A stretch of 64,000 nucleotides of DNA, taken from the NCBI GenBank assembly GCA_965198285.1, contig OZ240251.1, positions 3,658,001 through 3,722,000 of the forward strand, in the 5' to 3' direction. The notes beneath the pieces were generated by a model that was given only the letters and a program-made list of their open reading frames with translations, searched no databases and was not told the DNA's origin. Positions within the stretch are counted from its first letter, which is position 1. The number at the start of each line of letters is the position of its first letter. The translations under genes were made by a program, and so were the position numbers. Source of the stretch: UBA11872 sp965198285 (GTDB taxonomy: Bacteria > Chloroflexota > UBA11872). Shown one piece after another: positions 7,950 to 16,493 of this stretch.

Positions 7950-9716
7950 GTGACCTTCATCCGGCAGTTCGCTCGCTTCATTGGCCCGGAGCGCCGCATG
8001 CTGAGCGGCACGGTACTGGCCGGGCTGGTCTTTGCGGCCAGCGGCCTGGTCCCGCCACTGCTGGTTCGGCAGATCCTGATCTGGCACGCCGAAGGCTCGG
8101 CCGCCCAAAGCTCCATGGCGCTGGTGGTGGCGGCGCTGGTGGTGGCCTACCTGGTGCGGGCGGCGGCGCGCTACACCTACGGCCTGCTTTCCCACTGGTC
8201 GGCCTACAACGTGCAGCAGGCGATGATGGTCAACCTCTATCGCCACATTCAGAAGCTGCCGCACCGCTTCTTCACGGACCGGCGCGTGGGCGCGCTGGTG
8301 TCGCGCTCGGTCGGCGATGTGGAAACGGTGGAGGACTTCATCGCGCACGGCATTCCGGAGACGGTGATGGCCATCGCGCTTCCGATCGCAATGCTGGTGG
8401 CGTTGTTCATCATTAACTGGCAACTGGCGCTGTTGGCGCTGTTGCCCATTCCGGTGATTGTGCTGGCCGGGCGCTACTTGTTTCCGCGCATCCGCAGTTC
8501 GTGGCGCGTGGTGCGCGAGTCCATGGCCGGCGTGACCGCCACGGTGACCGAAGGCATTTCGGGCTATGCCGTCATCAAGGCCTTTGGCCGCGAGACGGAG
8601 CAGCTGCGAATCGTGGAAGGCCGCTGGCAGCGCTACCGCGACGACATTCAAAAAGCGCAGTTTCTCTCCCTGATACCGGCAGGAATGATCGAGTTGCTGG
8701 CCGGACTCGGGCTGATCCTGGTGGTGGCCGTGGGCGGCGACCTCACCCTACGCGGCGCGATCCCCGTGGCCGACCTGTTCGTGTTCGTGGTCTATCTGGG
8801 CCTCATCTACCAGCCGGTGATCCAGCTGGCCGCCATCAGCGAGAACATCCAGAAGGCGATGGCCAGCACCGAACGCATCCTCGAGTTGCTGGAAGTTCAG
8901 TCGGACCTCCGCGACAAGCCGGGTGCGGCGGCGCCGTCAACGCCGGAGTGGTCGGTGGAGTTCGACAACGTGAACTTCCGTTACGAACCCGAGGAGCCGG
9001 TGCTGCAAGGAGTGTCGTTCCGCGCGGCGCCGGGCGAGTTGGTCGCGCTGGTGGGCGCCACTGGCGTGGGCAAGACCACCTGCGCGCACTTGGTGCCGCG
9101 GTTCTACGACCTGCAGGACGGCGCCGTGCGAGTCGCCGGGACCGACGTGCGCGACCTTCCGCTGGTCTGGCTGCGCTCGAACGTTTCACTGGTGTTGCAG
9201 GACGTATTCCTGTTCGCGGGCAGCATCCGCGACAACATCGCGTTCGGCCGGCCCGGGGCGAGCGACGACGACATCCTGGCGGCCGCCCGCGCGGCCAACG
9301 TGGACGAGTTCGCCGAACGCCTGCCGCAGGGCTATGACTCGCGCATTGGCGAGCGCGGCGTACGACTGTCCGGCGGGCAGCAACAGCGCATCTCCATCGC
9401 GCGCGCCATCCTGAAAGACGCGCCGATCCTGATCATGGACGAAGCCACCTCGTCGGTGGACGCCGAAACCGAAGCATTGATCCAGGAAGCGCTGGACCGC
9501 CTGACCATGCGCCGCACGACGCTGGTCATCGCGCATCGCCTGGCCACGGTACGCCGAGCCGACCGCATCATCGTGCTCCGCAACGGCCAGGTAGCCGCCG
9601 CCGCTTCCCATGACGACCTGCTGGCGCAAGGCGGCTGGTACGCCGACATGGTCGGCCGCCAGGAACTCAGCGCCCGCTGGCGCCTGGAAAGCGCGGCAGA
9701 GGTTCCGCTGGTCTAG
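7950..9716 (+). CDS. ABC transporter, fused permease and ATP-binding protein
   Basis: 588 residues with a GTG start. An N-terminal exporter-type transmembrane domain of about 310 residues has several hydrophobic segments (VLAGLVFAASGLVPPLLV and MALVVAALVVAYLV). The nucleotide-binding domain follows: Walker A GATGVGKTT near residue 370, signature LSGGQQQR near 474, Walker B ILIMDEATSSVD near 494 and an H-loop His (VIAHRL). This is a half-transporter of the MsbA/MDR type that acts as a homodimer, or with a partner, to export lipids, drugs or peptides. No partner gene is adjacent; the substrate is unknown. Confidence 0.95.
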   Translation: MTFIRQFARFIGPERRMLSGTVLAGLVFAASGLVPPLLVRQILIWHAEGSAAQSSMALVVAALVVAYLVRAAARYTYGLLSHWSAYNVQQAMMVNLYRHIQKLPHRFFTDRRVGALVSRSVGDVETVEDFIAHGIPETVMAIALPIAMLVALFIINWQLALLALLPIPVIVLAGRYLFPRIRSSWRVVRESMAGVTATVTEGISGYAVIKAFGRETEQLRIVEGRWQRYRDDIQKAQFLSLIPAGMIELLAGLGLILVVAVGGDLTLRGAIPVADLFVFVVYLGLIYQPVIQLAAISENIQKAMASTERILELLEVQSDLRDKPGAAAPSTPEWSVEFDNVNFRYEPEEPVLQGVSFRAAPGELVALVGATGVGKTTCAHLVPRFYDLQDGAVRVAGTDVRDLPLVWLRSNVSLVLQDVFLFAGSIRDNIAFGRPGASDDDILAAARAANVDEFAERLPQGYDSRIGERGVRLSGGQQQRISIARAILKDAPILIMDEATSSVDAETEALIQEALDRLTMRRTTLVIAHRLATVRRADRIIVLRNGQVAAAASHDDLLAQGGWYADMVGRQELSARWRLESAAEVPLV

Positions 9717-9792
9717 GAATCCAGCACTCGCGACCAGCAGGCCATGTCGACGACGCATCCCAGCGAAGCTGCTATGCCGCTCCGAAGGCCGT

Positions 9793-10056
9793 TCAGTCAA
9801 CATCCTCATCGCTGAACGGGATCTCGCGCCCTGAATCTCGACGGTCGGGAATCTCAAGATCCACGCCGCGAGGCATGTTGTCGATCAGCCATCGCCCCAG
9901 CGGCGAACGCGGCGAAACGCGCGCTTCCCAAGTCTCGGCTGGCATCACGACGAAACACTTTCGCCGGCCGATACGCTGAGGTCCCTCCTCTTCCGAGAGC
10001 CGCAGGATTTCAGACAACCGCGCCTTGGCCTCGGCGACGGTCCAGACACGATGCAT
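9793..10056 (-). CDS. Phd/YefM-type antitoxin, apparently solitary
   Basis: 87 residues beginning MHRVWTVAEAKARLSEILRL, the typical first helices of the Phd/YefM DNA-binding antitoxin domain, with the usual strand (RKCFVVMPAETWEA) and an acidic tail. Such antitoxins neutralise PIN, RelE or Doc toxins and autorepress. No toxin gene adjoins it: downstream is the convergent ABC transporter end, and upstream is the MntA gene 70 nt away. It may be an orphan, a former partner of a lost toxin, or a third component of the neighbouring HepT/MntA locus (less likely). Confidence 0.75.
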   Translation of the reverse strand: MHRVWTVAEAKARLSEILRLSEEEGPQRIGRRKCFVVMPAETWEARVSPRSPLGRWLIDNMPRGVDLEIPDRRDSGREIPFSDEDVD

Positions 10057-10125
10057 AGCAGAGTTGGGCAGCGGAATCGCTCGCGAGAGAAAGCAAAGGG
10101 GCTTCTACAGCCTACGCCCAGGCGC

Positions 10126-10455
10126 CTACCCGATGGACATGCGCAAAGACGCCGACTTCCGATAGATCATGATTCCGACCGTTTCGATATGGCGCCGTAG
10201 CGGAGCGTAGGTGATCTTCTCCCACGCTTGAAGATCGCACTGCTGGGGGATAGGCAGGTCGTCCAAGTCCAGGGCCAGGCGTCCCAGGCGCTGGTCGTCG
10301 ACGATCCCGCGGGTGGCTAGGTCAATATCGGAACGAGCGGTCGCAGCTCCCGTCGCTCTCGAGCCAAAGAGCACGACTTCCGTGAGTTCGGGAAAGGAAG
10401 CGAAAACCTGCGTCAGTTCGTCAAGCGTCTTTTCGGGCAGATCCGGAGCGTTCAC
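10126..10455 (-). CDS. mntA: MntA-type minimal nucleotidyltransferase antitoxin
   Basis: 109 residues with the minimal nucleotidyltransferase signature LFGSRATG followed by SDIDLA (GSx10DxD). GTG start overlapping the stop of the HepT-like gene by 4 nt. In characterised HepT/MntA modules the MNT protein adds AMP to a tyrosine of the HEPN toxin and so neutralises it. Gene order (toxin first), overlap and motifs all fit that module. It is the last member of a tightly packed minus-strand set before the Phd-type antitoxin. Confidence 0.85.
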   Translation of the reverse strand: MNAPDLPEKTLDELTQVFASFPELTEVVLFGSRATGAATARSDIDLATRGIVDDQRLGRLALDLDDLPIPQQCDLQAWEKITYAPLRRHIETVGIMIYRKSASLRMSIG

Positions 10456-10868
10456 GAACCGAGCGCCTCTTCGCCCAGCCGTTCATACAAGGCGCCGAGG
10501 ATCGCCAAATATCGACGACGCACGTTTCCAGCGACCGCTTCAAATCTAGCGGCATCGTAGGTGTGTGCCATCAGGTTGCGGTCGGTCAGCATGTCGATCC
10601 AGGCGTCACCGTCGTCGATGAGCTTGGCCCGGAACGCCGCTCGAATGACGTTGCGCGGGCTTACCGTGTCGAGCACCACTCCGTCGTATTCCAGGCGGTC
10701 CTTAAGTGTGTTCCAGGCCAACTCAAACGTGTATTCGAACCGCTGGATCACCCCTTCGCGCTCTAACTGGCTCAGGTCTTTCACCTCCGCCTCCAGCGCC
10801 TCCCGCAACAGCGCGTAGGCACGCGAGAAGTTCTGAAACCGGTACTTCCAGCGGACTTCCTCGGTCAC
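10452..10868 (-). CDS. hepT: HepT-like HEPN RNase toxin (HI0074 family)
   Basis: About 138 residues from the GTG at 10868, which overlaps the stop of the upstream oxidoreductase gene (GTGA). All-helical HEPN protein of the nucleotidyltransferase-substrate-binding HI0074 family (RFEYTFELAWNTLKDRLEYD). The RX4HXY motif that forms the HEPN RNase active site and modification site is present as RNLMAHTY near residue 108. It pairs with the MNT gene immediately downstream. The coupling to a metabolic gene upstream is unusual for a toxin and may simply reflect insertion at the end of an operon. Confidence 0.85.
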   Translation of the reverse strand: MTEEVRWKYRFQNFSRAYALLREALEAEVKDLSQLEREGVIQRFEYTFELAWNTLKDRLEYDGVVLDTVSPRNVIRAAFRAKLIDDGDAWIDMLTDRNLMAHTYDAARFEAVAGNVRRRYLAILGALYERLGEEALGS

Positions 10869-12010
10869 CCCACGGCCGCCCACGCCCGCGTCCGTTCAGA
10901 CTCCCGCGCCGCGTCCACCGCCCGCGCCACGGCCAGCCCGTCGTGAAAGCTCGCCAGCTTCGTGGGCTCGCCGGCGGCAAGCGCGCGCAGACCCGGAATC
11001 ACGATGTCCCGAAACATGGCCGAGTTCTGCGCACGCGGCGACTCGTGGACGGCAACCCGGACATCGATCACTTGCGGATCTACTCCTCGAACCAGGCTCA
11101 CCTTGCCCGCCCGCCGATTGCCGCCTGAGTAGCTGACGAACGCGGATCCGCGCGAGCCGTGCACCTGTACGTCAGGTGTGGGGCCGGGTCTGGTGAAGGT
11201 GGTCTGGCCGGCGGTGAAGGTAAACAGCGCGCCGGAAGCCATCTCGCCGTGGATCGTCCCGAAGTCGCTGGCGGTTACCTGAGCATTCGGAGTTCCGGGC
11301 GGGGCGCCTTGCGGGTTTTCCGCCGACCAGCGGTTGGCGTCGGCTCGTGAGATCGCGCCCATGTCCGGCCGTTCGGGAACGACGATGGGCAGGTGCGCCA
11401 TCACGGCGGTGATGTGGCTGCCCGTCAGATAGCGAGCCAGGTCCAGCAGATGGACACCCAGCAGGCCGATGGAGCCGGCCGGACATTCCTCCTCGGTCAT
11501 CCACCACTGCAGCGGTTCATGCTCGGCGCGCGGCTGCCAGATGCGCCCGAAGAGCGCCTGAACCTCGCCAAGCTCGCCGTCCTCGATGAGGCGGCGCACG
11601 GTCTGAATCGGCTCCGCGAAGCGCATGTAGTGACCCACGCCATTGCCTAAACCGGTGCGCTCCGCAGTGGCAACCATGTCAGCGGCCTGTGCGCTCGTGT
11701 TCGCCAGCGGCTTCTCGCACAGCACGTGCTTGCCGGACTCCAGGGCCGCCACGGCAATCGGGTGATGCATCGCGTTGCTGGTGACAATCGCCACCACGTC
11801 CAGGTCGTCCCTCGCCACCAGATCGCGCCAATCGGTGTGCGTTTCCGGCATCCCATAGGCCGCTGCGGTTTCCGCCAGCGGTCCGGCACGGCGCGCGGCA
11901 ATCGCGCGCAGTTCCAGGTCGGGCAGGTCAATGGCCGGGTTCAGATAGGTCGGCGCAAAAAGCCCCGTGGCGCCAACCACACCCACGCGCCAGACATTCT
12001 GTTCAGTCAT
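10865..12010 (-). CDS. Gfo/Idh/MocA family oxidoreductase
   Basis: 381 residues, ATG start. An N-terminal Rossmann fold opens with VGVVGATGLFAPTYLNPAID, and the hallmark EKP motif appears as LCEKPLANTSAQAADM near residue 98. The C-terminal alpha/beta domain contains a conserved His/Asp region. Members oxidise or reduce sugars, inositols and related polyols with NAD(P). The substrate cannot be assigned. The gene starts 12 nt after pgsA on the same strand and ends overlapping hepT, so it belongs to the long minus-strand transcription unit. Confidence 0.9.
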   Translation of the reverse strand: MTEQNVWRVGVVGATGLFAPTYLNPAIDLPDLELRAIAARRAGPLAETAAAYGMPETHTDWRDLVARDDLDVVAIVTSNAMHHPIAVAALESGKHVLCEKPLANTSAQAADMVATAERTGLGNGVGHYMRFAEPIQTVRRLIEDGELGEVQALFGRIWQPRAEHEPLQWWMTEEECPAGSIGLLGVHLLDLARYLTGSHITAVMAHLPIVVPERPDMGAISRADANRWSAENPQGAPPGTPNAQVTASDFGTIHGEMASGALFTFTAGQTTFTRPGPTPDVQVHGSRGSAFVSYSGGNRRAGKVSLVRGVDPQVIDVRVAVHESPRAQNSAMFRDIVIPGLRALAAGEPTKLASFHDGLAVARAVDAARESERTRAWAAVG

Positions 12011-12022
12011 GTCAGAGTCACC

Positions 12023-12652
12023 TCATACCGGGTCCGGAACGTCCGGCGCGGGCCGTCCGCGCAACTCGCGTGAGACGCTGAAAAGATAGTGCAGCCCGGA
12101 ACTAATCGTCAGGACCAGCGCAAAAAGCGCCAGCGCCCAGGTCAGCGGCACCCGGTCCCAGATCACCGCGCCCAGCCCGATGTACTGCCACATCATCTTC
12201 ATTTTGCCCAGCTGCCCCGCGCTGACCGTAACGCCCTGGGCTCCGGCATAGGCGCGCATCCCCATTACAAAGATTTCCCGCGCGACGAAGCCGAAGGCCA
12301 GCCAGCCGGGAATCCAGCCCAGCTCGACCATCGTGATCAGCAGCGCGGCGACCAGCAGCTTGTCGCCCACGAGATCGAAGAACACCCCCAGCTGCGTGCC
12401 GGACCCGAAGCGGCGGGCGAAGTAGCCGTCCAGCACGTCGCTGATTCCCGCCACGATGTACAGGCAGACAGCCGCCTGGTTGGAGGCCTGGCCGTCCCAG
12501 AGCAGCAACCAGATGATCACCGGGATCGCCAGCACCCGGAACCCGGTCAGCAGGTTCGGCAGCGCACGAACCCACCCGGCGGCGCCTTGGCGTTCGGGGC
12601 AGGGAGCTGTCGCTTCGCGGCGCATCGGCACCACTGGCTCAGCCACCGGCAT
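12023..12652 (-). CDS. pgsA: CDP-diacylglycerol--glycerol-3-phosphate 3-phosphatidyltransferase
   Basis: About 209 residues from the ATG at 12652; a second ATG at 12625 is possible. The CDP-alcohol phosphotransferase motif D-x2-D-G-x2-A-R-x8-G-x3-D-x3-D is complete (SDVLDGYFARRFGSG, then GVFFDLVGDKL, residues 71-97). Several transmembrane helices follow. The enzyme makes phosphatidylglycerophosphate at the inner membrane, the first step to phosphatidylglycerol. Its start overlaps the end of the RodZ-like gene by about 14 nt. The RodZ-PgsA pairing is a common one in many bacteria. Confidence 0.92.
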   Translation of the reverse strand: MPVAEPVVPMRREATAPCPERQGAAGWVRALPNLLTGFRVLAIPVIIWLLLWDGQASNQAAVCLYIVAGISDVLDGYFARRFGSGTQLGVFFDLVGDKLLVAALLITMVELGWIPGWLAFGFVAREIFVMGMRAYAGAQGVTVSAGQLGKMKMMWQYIGLGAVIWDRVPLTWALALFALVLTISSGLHYLFSVSRELRGRPAPDVPDPV

Positions 12653-13313
12653 CGACTCGCCACGTGCGTTGATACGATCCGCCGGGTGGACCGAGCACCC
12701 CGACCGAGGCGTCGTCGATCCGCACCTCGATCGCGTCAGCCGCTTCGGCCCGCACCGCAATATCTCGCTGCGGCGAGTATGTCTGGCTCGACCCGGCCGT
12801 TAGCCGTCCGTCGAACACGGGCCGGCCGTCAACCACAACCGATATCTCGGTTGGCCGTAGGGCTACCAGTTCCAGCTCCGCGCCGGCCCGTAGGCCGGTA
12901 CCCGCCGGCGAGGACGCCGGTGTCCTCGCCTCGGAAGCATCGGGCCCGGGAAATCCGCCAGACAGAATGACCAGCAGCACCGCGCCGACGGCAATAATTG
13001 CCAAAGCCACGGTGCCGGCCGTCGTACGACCCCGACGGCGTCGCAACGCCCGCCCAGTCTCGGCAACGGCATAGCGCCGAGCGTGGAGCGCCGCGGCGTA
13101 GGCGTTCAGCACAGGTTCCTCCGGCACCGCCAGCACGCGCGCGTAGACGCGGATGAGCCCCCGCGTAAACGGCTCCGCCGGCAGCGCATCCAGGCTGTCA
13201 GCCTCCAGAGCGATGAGATTGTGTCGCGGAATGCGTGTGGCGCTCGACGCCGCTTCCAACGTCAGCCCGGCCTGCTCCCTCGCCGCGCGAAGCATCTCAC
13301 CCATGGTCGCCAT
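12639..13313 (-). CDS. RodZ-like helix-turn-helix membrane protein
   Basis: 224 residues: an N-terminal Cro/C1-type HTH (MLRAAREQAGLTLEAASSAT ... IPRHNLIALE), then an Arg-rich stretch. A single transmembrane helix follows near residues 98-118 (TVALAIIAVGAVLLVILSGG) and an extracytoplasmic beta-rich domain of the DUF4115 type ends the protein. This is the architecture of RodZ, which anchors MreB and supports cell shape. Two in-frame ATGs (13313 and 13304) are possible. No mre genes are in the window. It precedes pgsA with overlap. Confidence 0.85.
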   Translation of the reverse strand: MATMGEMLRAAREQAGLTLEAASSATRIPRHNLIALEADSLDALPAEPFTRGLIRVYARVLAVPEEPVLNAYAAALHARRYAVAETGRALRRRRGRTTAGTVALAIIAVGAVLLVILSGGFPGPDASEARTPASSPAGTGLRAGAELELVALRPTEISVVVDGRPVFDGRLTAGSSQTYSPQRDIAVRAEAADAIEVRIDDASVGVLGPPGGSYQRTWRVDAGG

Positions 13314-13354
13314 GGTCGATTATCGCGCGGCGCGCGGTCGCAAGATCGCGGCGA

Positions 13355-14857
13355 TCAGGTTCGCTGGAAACTGAAGCCCGGCTGCGGCTTCAGAATGATC
13401 CCCAGACCGGTCAGCCGCTCGTTGGCGTTGGCGTCGTCAACAAACTGGTTCAGAAACTCGTCCATCTCCAACCGCAACTCTTCATTGACACGCGCAGTCT
13501 GGCCGTCATGCTCCTCCACCAGCGAATCCCGCCAAATACTCAGGAGTTGCGCCAGGCCTTCGCGCAGAATCGCGGCAATGAACTGGTCGGCGAGCTCCGG
13601 CACCCCCAGACGGATGAACGCCGTCAGGTCGGTCACGTCGTACTGAAACTGCACCACCAGGTCTTCGGGTTCGGCTTCCGTCGGCAGGATCAGCGTCACC
13701 GGCGCATGCCGGTCGGTCAGATTGATTCCCCGTCGCTCCGTGACCGGTTGTGGCCATGCCCAGAAGAATCCTGGCCCTTCCACCACGCTCAGCGTTTCGG
13801 CGCTGGGATTGTCGGCTCCGTCAAACCCACGGCCCAAAGCAAGCACGGTAGCGCTGGACGGAAACGCCACGGCCTCATTCGGCACCAGAATCAACGCATC
13901 ATCGGCGCTTAACCGAAACACGCCTGCGGCCAGGAAGGTGAAAACCGCTGCGACACCGCCCAACAAGACCAGCGCGGGAACCGACAGGAACGCGGACACG
14001 CGCCGCCGCGAGGCCGGGTCATACGGTGAGGTAGCTGCCGCGATGAGGACCGAGTTTCGCCGCGCGTACAACCCGGGAATCAGGCGCCGCGGCGGCCGGC
14101 CGGCATGGCGAAACTGGGCCGCCATGTCTGCGGCGAAGGCTTGCACGGCCGCCACGTCATACTGGGCAGCCAACCGCTTGAGCCGGTCAAACCGCGTCGC
14201 CAGCCGTAGCGCGCGCTGACCGTCGATCCGCGCCCGTCCCCCCAGAAGGTCGCCCATGTCCGCCAGAAGCGTATCGGCGGCAGCCAGAAATGGTCCTGCG
14301 TCGTCGCGCACCTGCAAGGCGGCAACCCGCAGCGCCGTCTCGGCGCCACGCGCCGCGGGACGCGCGGCTACCACCCGGCGCGCGCGGCGAATCAGCCAGG
14401 CGGACGGCAGCAGGGTGATGACGGCAGCCAGGGGCAGGCCGCCCACCGACCCGCCCGCGGTCCCGACAAAGTCAGCGACCGCGTCCCCCACCACCGAAAC
14501 GCTGCGAAGTGGTAACGCCAGCAGACCCAGCAACGCCGCGACCAGAAAAGGCAACCCCGCTGCCGCAATCAGCTGGGTCCATTGCCGGGCGCGCGCGTTG
14601 CGTCGCAGGCCGCGCTGCCGCCGCACCGCTTTGGATTCGATCTGCGCAACGACCGAGGCGTCGTGTGGGAGCGATCCCACCCGCAGCGTGCGCGCGGGAA
14701 CCAACGCCCGGGCCGCCACCTGCGATAGCCGGTGGCGGTCATGCGCAATCAGCATCGAACCGTCCGGCCCCACCGGGATCGGCACGTATTCCAGCGGAAT
14801 CGCCGCGGGGTCGTCCGGCGGCGCCGTCACATTGCCGGCCATGGTGCCATCCCGCAT
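13355..14857 (-). CDS. Membrane protein with SPFH/prohibitin-like C-terminal half
   Basis: 500 residues that I do not recognise as a named family. Two hydrophobic segments near residues 95-115 and 130-155, a long helical cytoplasmic-type region, then another transmembrane segment near 290-312 (VPALVLLGGVAAVFTFLAAG). The last 170 residues resemble a Band7/SPFH domain: a beta-rich start with VLILPTEAEP-like strands, VVQFQYDVTDLTAFIRLGV, and a long C-terminal coiled helix (VEEHDGQTARVNEELRLEMD). The start abuts the stop of the preceding 302-residue gene, so the two are translationally linked. It is probably part of a membrane assembly with its three upstream neighbours (inference). Confidence 0.6.
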   Translation of the reverse strand: MRDGTMAGNVTAPPDDPAAIPLEYVPIPVGPDGSMLIAHDRHRLSQVAARALVPARTLRVGSLPHDASVVAQIESKAVRRQRGLRRNARARQWTQLIAAAGLPFLVAALLGLLALPLRSVSVVGDAVADFVGTAGGSVGGLPLAAVITLLPSAWLIRRARRVVAARPAARGAETALRVAALQVRDDAGPFLAAADTLLADMGDLLGGRARIDGQRALRLATRFDRLKRLAAQYDVAAVQAFAADMAAQFRHAGRPPRRLIPGLYARRNSVLIAAATSPYDPASRRRVSAFLSVPALVLLGGVAAVFTFLAAGVFRLSADDALILVPNEAVAFPSSATVLALGRGFDGADNPSAETLSVVEGPGFFWAWPQPVTERRGINLTDRHAPVTLILPTEAEPEDLVVQFQYDVTDLTAFIRLGVPELADQFIAAILREGLAQLLSIWRDSLVEEHDGQTARVNEELRLEMDEFLNQFVDDANANERLTGLGIILKPQPGFSFQRT

Positions 14858-15766
14858 TTACAGACCCTCCGGCATCACGGCCGCTGGCCCGGAGATGAAC
14901 GCGGCGCCGGCGGCTGCGGCTAGCGCGGCCGCCCGCCGGCTCTCAATTCGCCCCACGGCAACCACGGAGGCCCCAATGGCCCCACTGGTATGCGCGGCCC
15001 ATGCGGCCAGCGTTCGGTCTGGCGGCTGCCCTGGGGCCGTGGCCAGCACACCCGGCGCCAACGGCAGAACCCCCGCCGCGTGCAGGTCGTCGGCCTGCGG
15101 CGCCAGGAGGGCGAAGCCCCTCCGACGAATCTCGTTCGCCGTGCGCTGGCCTTCGTCCACGCCGATCCGCGCGCGGCGTCCGTCATACCAATCCACGTTG
15201 GTCTGCTGGCCGCGCGCATGCATGATGAAGGCCAGCCGCTGGGCGCTGAGCGCCGTTCCGCCATCGCGCAGGTCCAGCACCAGGGACGGCTCAAATGTGT
15301 CCAGCGAAGCCCGCAGCGCTCCCCACACGTGCGGACGGATCGGCGAGGCCATCAGGCGCAGCGCGGCCGCCAGCCCAAAGGCCGGCTGCTCTGGCCGGGG
15401 AACCAGGGCATCCCCCGCAGGCTCTACGAGGTAGAGCAGCAGAGCGACGCGCGACAACAGGGACAGACGATCACTGGCCGGCGTGCCAAACGCTCGCGCC
15501 ACGGCACGGCCGGCCGCCAGCACCGGCAAGGTCAGCGTGTTTGGCACGGCGTCGATCGCAATCCGAACCTCTGCCGCCGAGTCGCCGGCTATCAGCTCCA
15601 GCACGCGGCCTTCGCGTAGGCCGGCCACAGGGCCTTCATAGATCACGCGCTGGGCATAGACGCCCGCCAGCTTCGCCGTTTCCTCCCGCCAGTCCGTCGG
15701 ACGCAGCAACCGGCGGTAGCGCGACTCGTCAATTGGAATATCGATGCGCACGCCAGCGGCAATCAC
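14858..15766 (-). CDS. Unrecognised protein, second-to-last of a four-gene set
   Basis: 302 residues, GTG start at 15766 (another GTG five codons later). No family recognised. It lacks a clear signal peptide or transmembrane helix. The first half has an alternating strand/helix pattern. The second half is Ala-rich and ends in a segment (RRAAALAAAAGAAFISGPAA) that could be amphipathic. A run of the form SLVLDLRDGGTALSAQRLAF suggests a Rossmann-like beta-alpha unit. It sits 37 nt after the 229-residue gene and directly abuts the SPFH-like gene, so it probably works with them. Confidence 0.55.
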   Translation of the reverse strand: MIAAGVRIDIPIDESRYRRLLRPTDWREETAKLAGVYAQRVIYEGPVAGLREGRVLELIAGDSAAEVRIAIDAVPNTLTLPVLAAGRAVARAFGTPASDRLSLLSRVALLLYLVEPAGDALVPRPEQPAFGLAAALRLMASPIRPHVWGALRASLDTFEPSLVLDLRDGGTALSAQRLAFIMHARGQQTNVDWYDGRRARIGVDEGQRTANEIRRRGFALLAPQADDLHAAGVLPLAPGVLATAPGQPPDRTLAAWAAHTSGAIGASVVAVGRIESRRAAALAAAAGAAFISGPAAVMPEGL

Positions 15767-15803
15767 GGGGCGGCCTTCTCTTCACGTGCGGGCATCACAC
15801 GCG

Positions 15804-16493
15804 TCACGTCGCCGCGGCCGGCGCCGGCAGCGCCAGCCGCCATGGGTTGTGCACGGTCTCGTCACCGACCCAGAATCCAACGTGGGGTGGCAGCATTGAC
15901 GGATGCGTTCCGCTCGCCAGTGCCTCGTAGACCTCCGCAGCCTCGTCCAGCCCCTCCGCCCGCGCCAGGACCGCCCCCAGCGCGTAGGCCGCCGTGTCGT
16001 CCTCCACGTCACGCGTCGCGCGCTCGATCCGCCCCAGGCCGGCGTGCGCGTCCGAGGTCACCAGTGGCGCCTGCGCCGGCGCGGCGGGCGCCAGGACCAC
16101 CCGCCCATCGAGATCCAGGAACCCCCGCAGCCAGCGGCGGCCCGTCAGCAGCCAGACGCCCGCCAGCGCCGGAACCCAATGACCGCCCGAGGCGATCACC
16201 AGAGCCAGCCCCAGCGCCAATTCCATCCAGACCATCATCCGTCGGCTGCGGCGCGGCGCGGCGGCCGGCGCGGCGCCGCCTGCCAGGCGTGCGTAGTCCA
16301 CCGCGATCACGGCCGCCCGCGCCGCCAGGGGCGCCGAGAACTGCTGGCTCTGCGGTTGGATCAGCGCAATACGCCAGCCCCAGAACTGCGGGCTGCGGGC
16401 CGGCGCTGCCTGCAGGATGGCCGCGGTCGACCGGTCGGCGCGCAGCACAAAGCCTTCGCGGATGGGCACGGCCCAGCAAGCCAGGTTCATCAT
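15804..16493 (-). CDS. Unrecognised membrane protein
   Basis: 229 residues with ATG start overlapping the end of the upstream gene by 4 nt. One hydrophobic hairpin around residues 85-120 (WMELALGLALVIASGGHWVP followed by ALAGVWLLTGRR) suggests two membrane helices. The rest is soluble. A helical tail (DDTAAYALGAVLARAEGLDE) has the look of a single TPR-like repeat. No family recognised. Context: second gene of the four-gene set that leads into rodZ-like and pgsA. Confidence 0.55.
   Translation of the reverse strand: MMNLACWAVPIREGFVLRADRSTAAILQAAPARSPQFWGWRIALIQPQSQQFSAPLAARAAVIAVDYARLAGGAAPAAAPRRSRRMMVWMELALGLALVIASGGHWVPALAGVWLLTGRRWLRGFLDLDGRVVLAPAAPAQAPLVTSDAHAGLGRIERATRDVEDDTAAYALGAVLARAEGLDEAAEVYEALASGTHPSMLPPHVGFWVGDETVHNPWRLALPAPAAAT

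Noticed and set aside
14256..15434. A 392-codon plus-strand frame across the two unrecognised genes
   Set aside because: It crosses the junction of two minus-strand genes that have matching start/stop spacing; Ala/Arg/Ser-rich with no motif.
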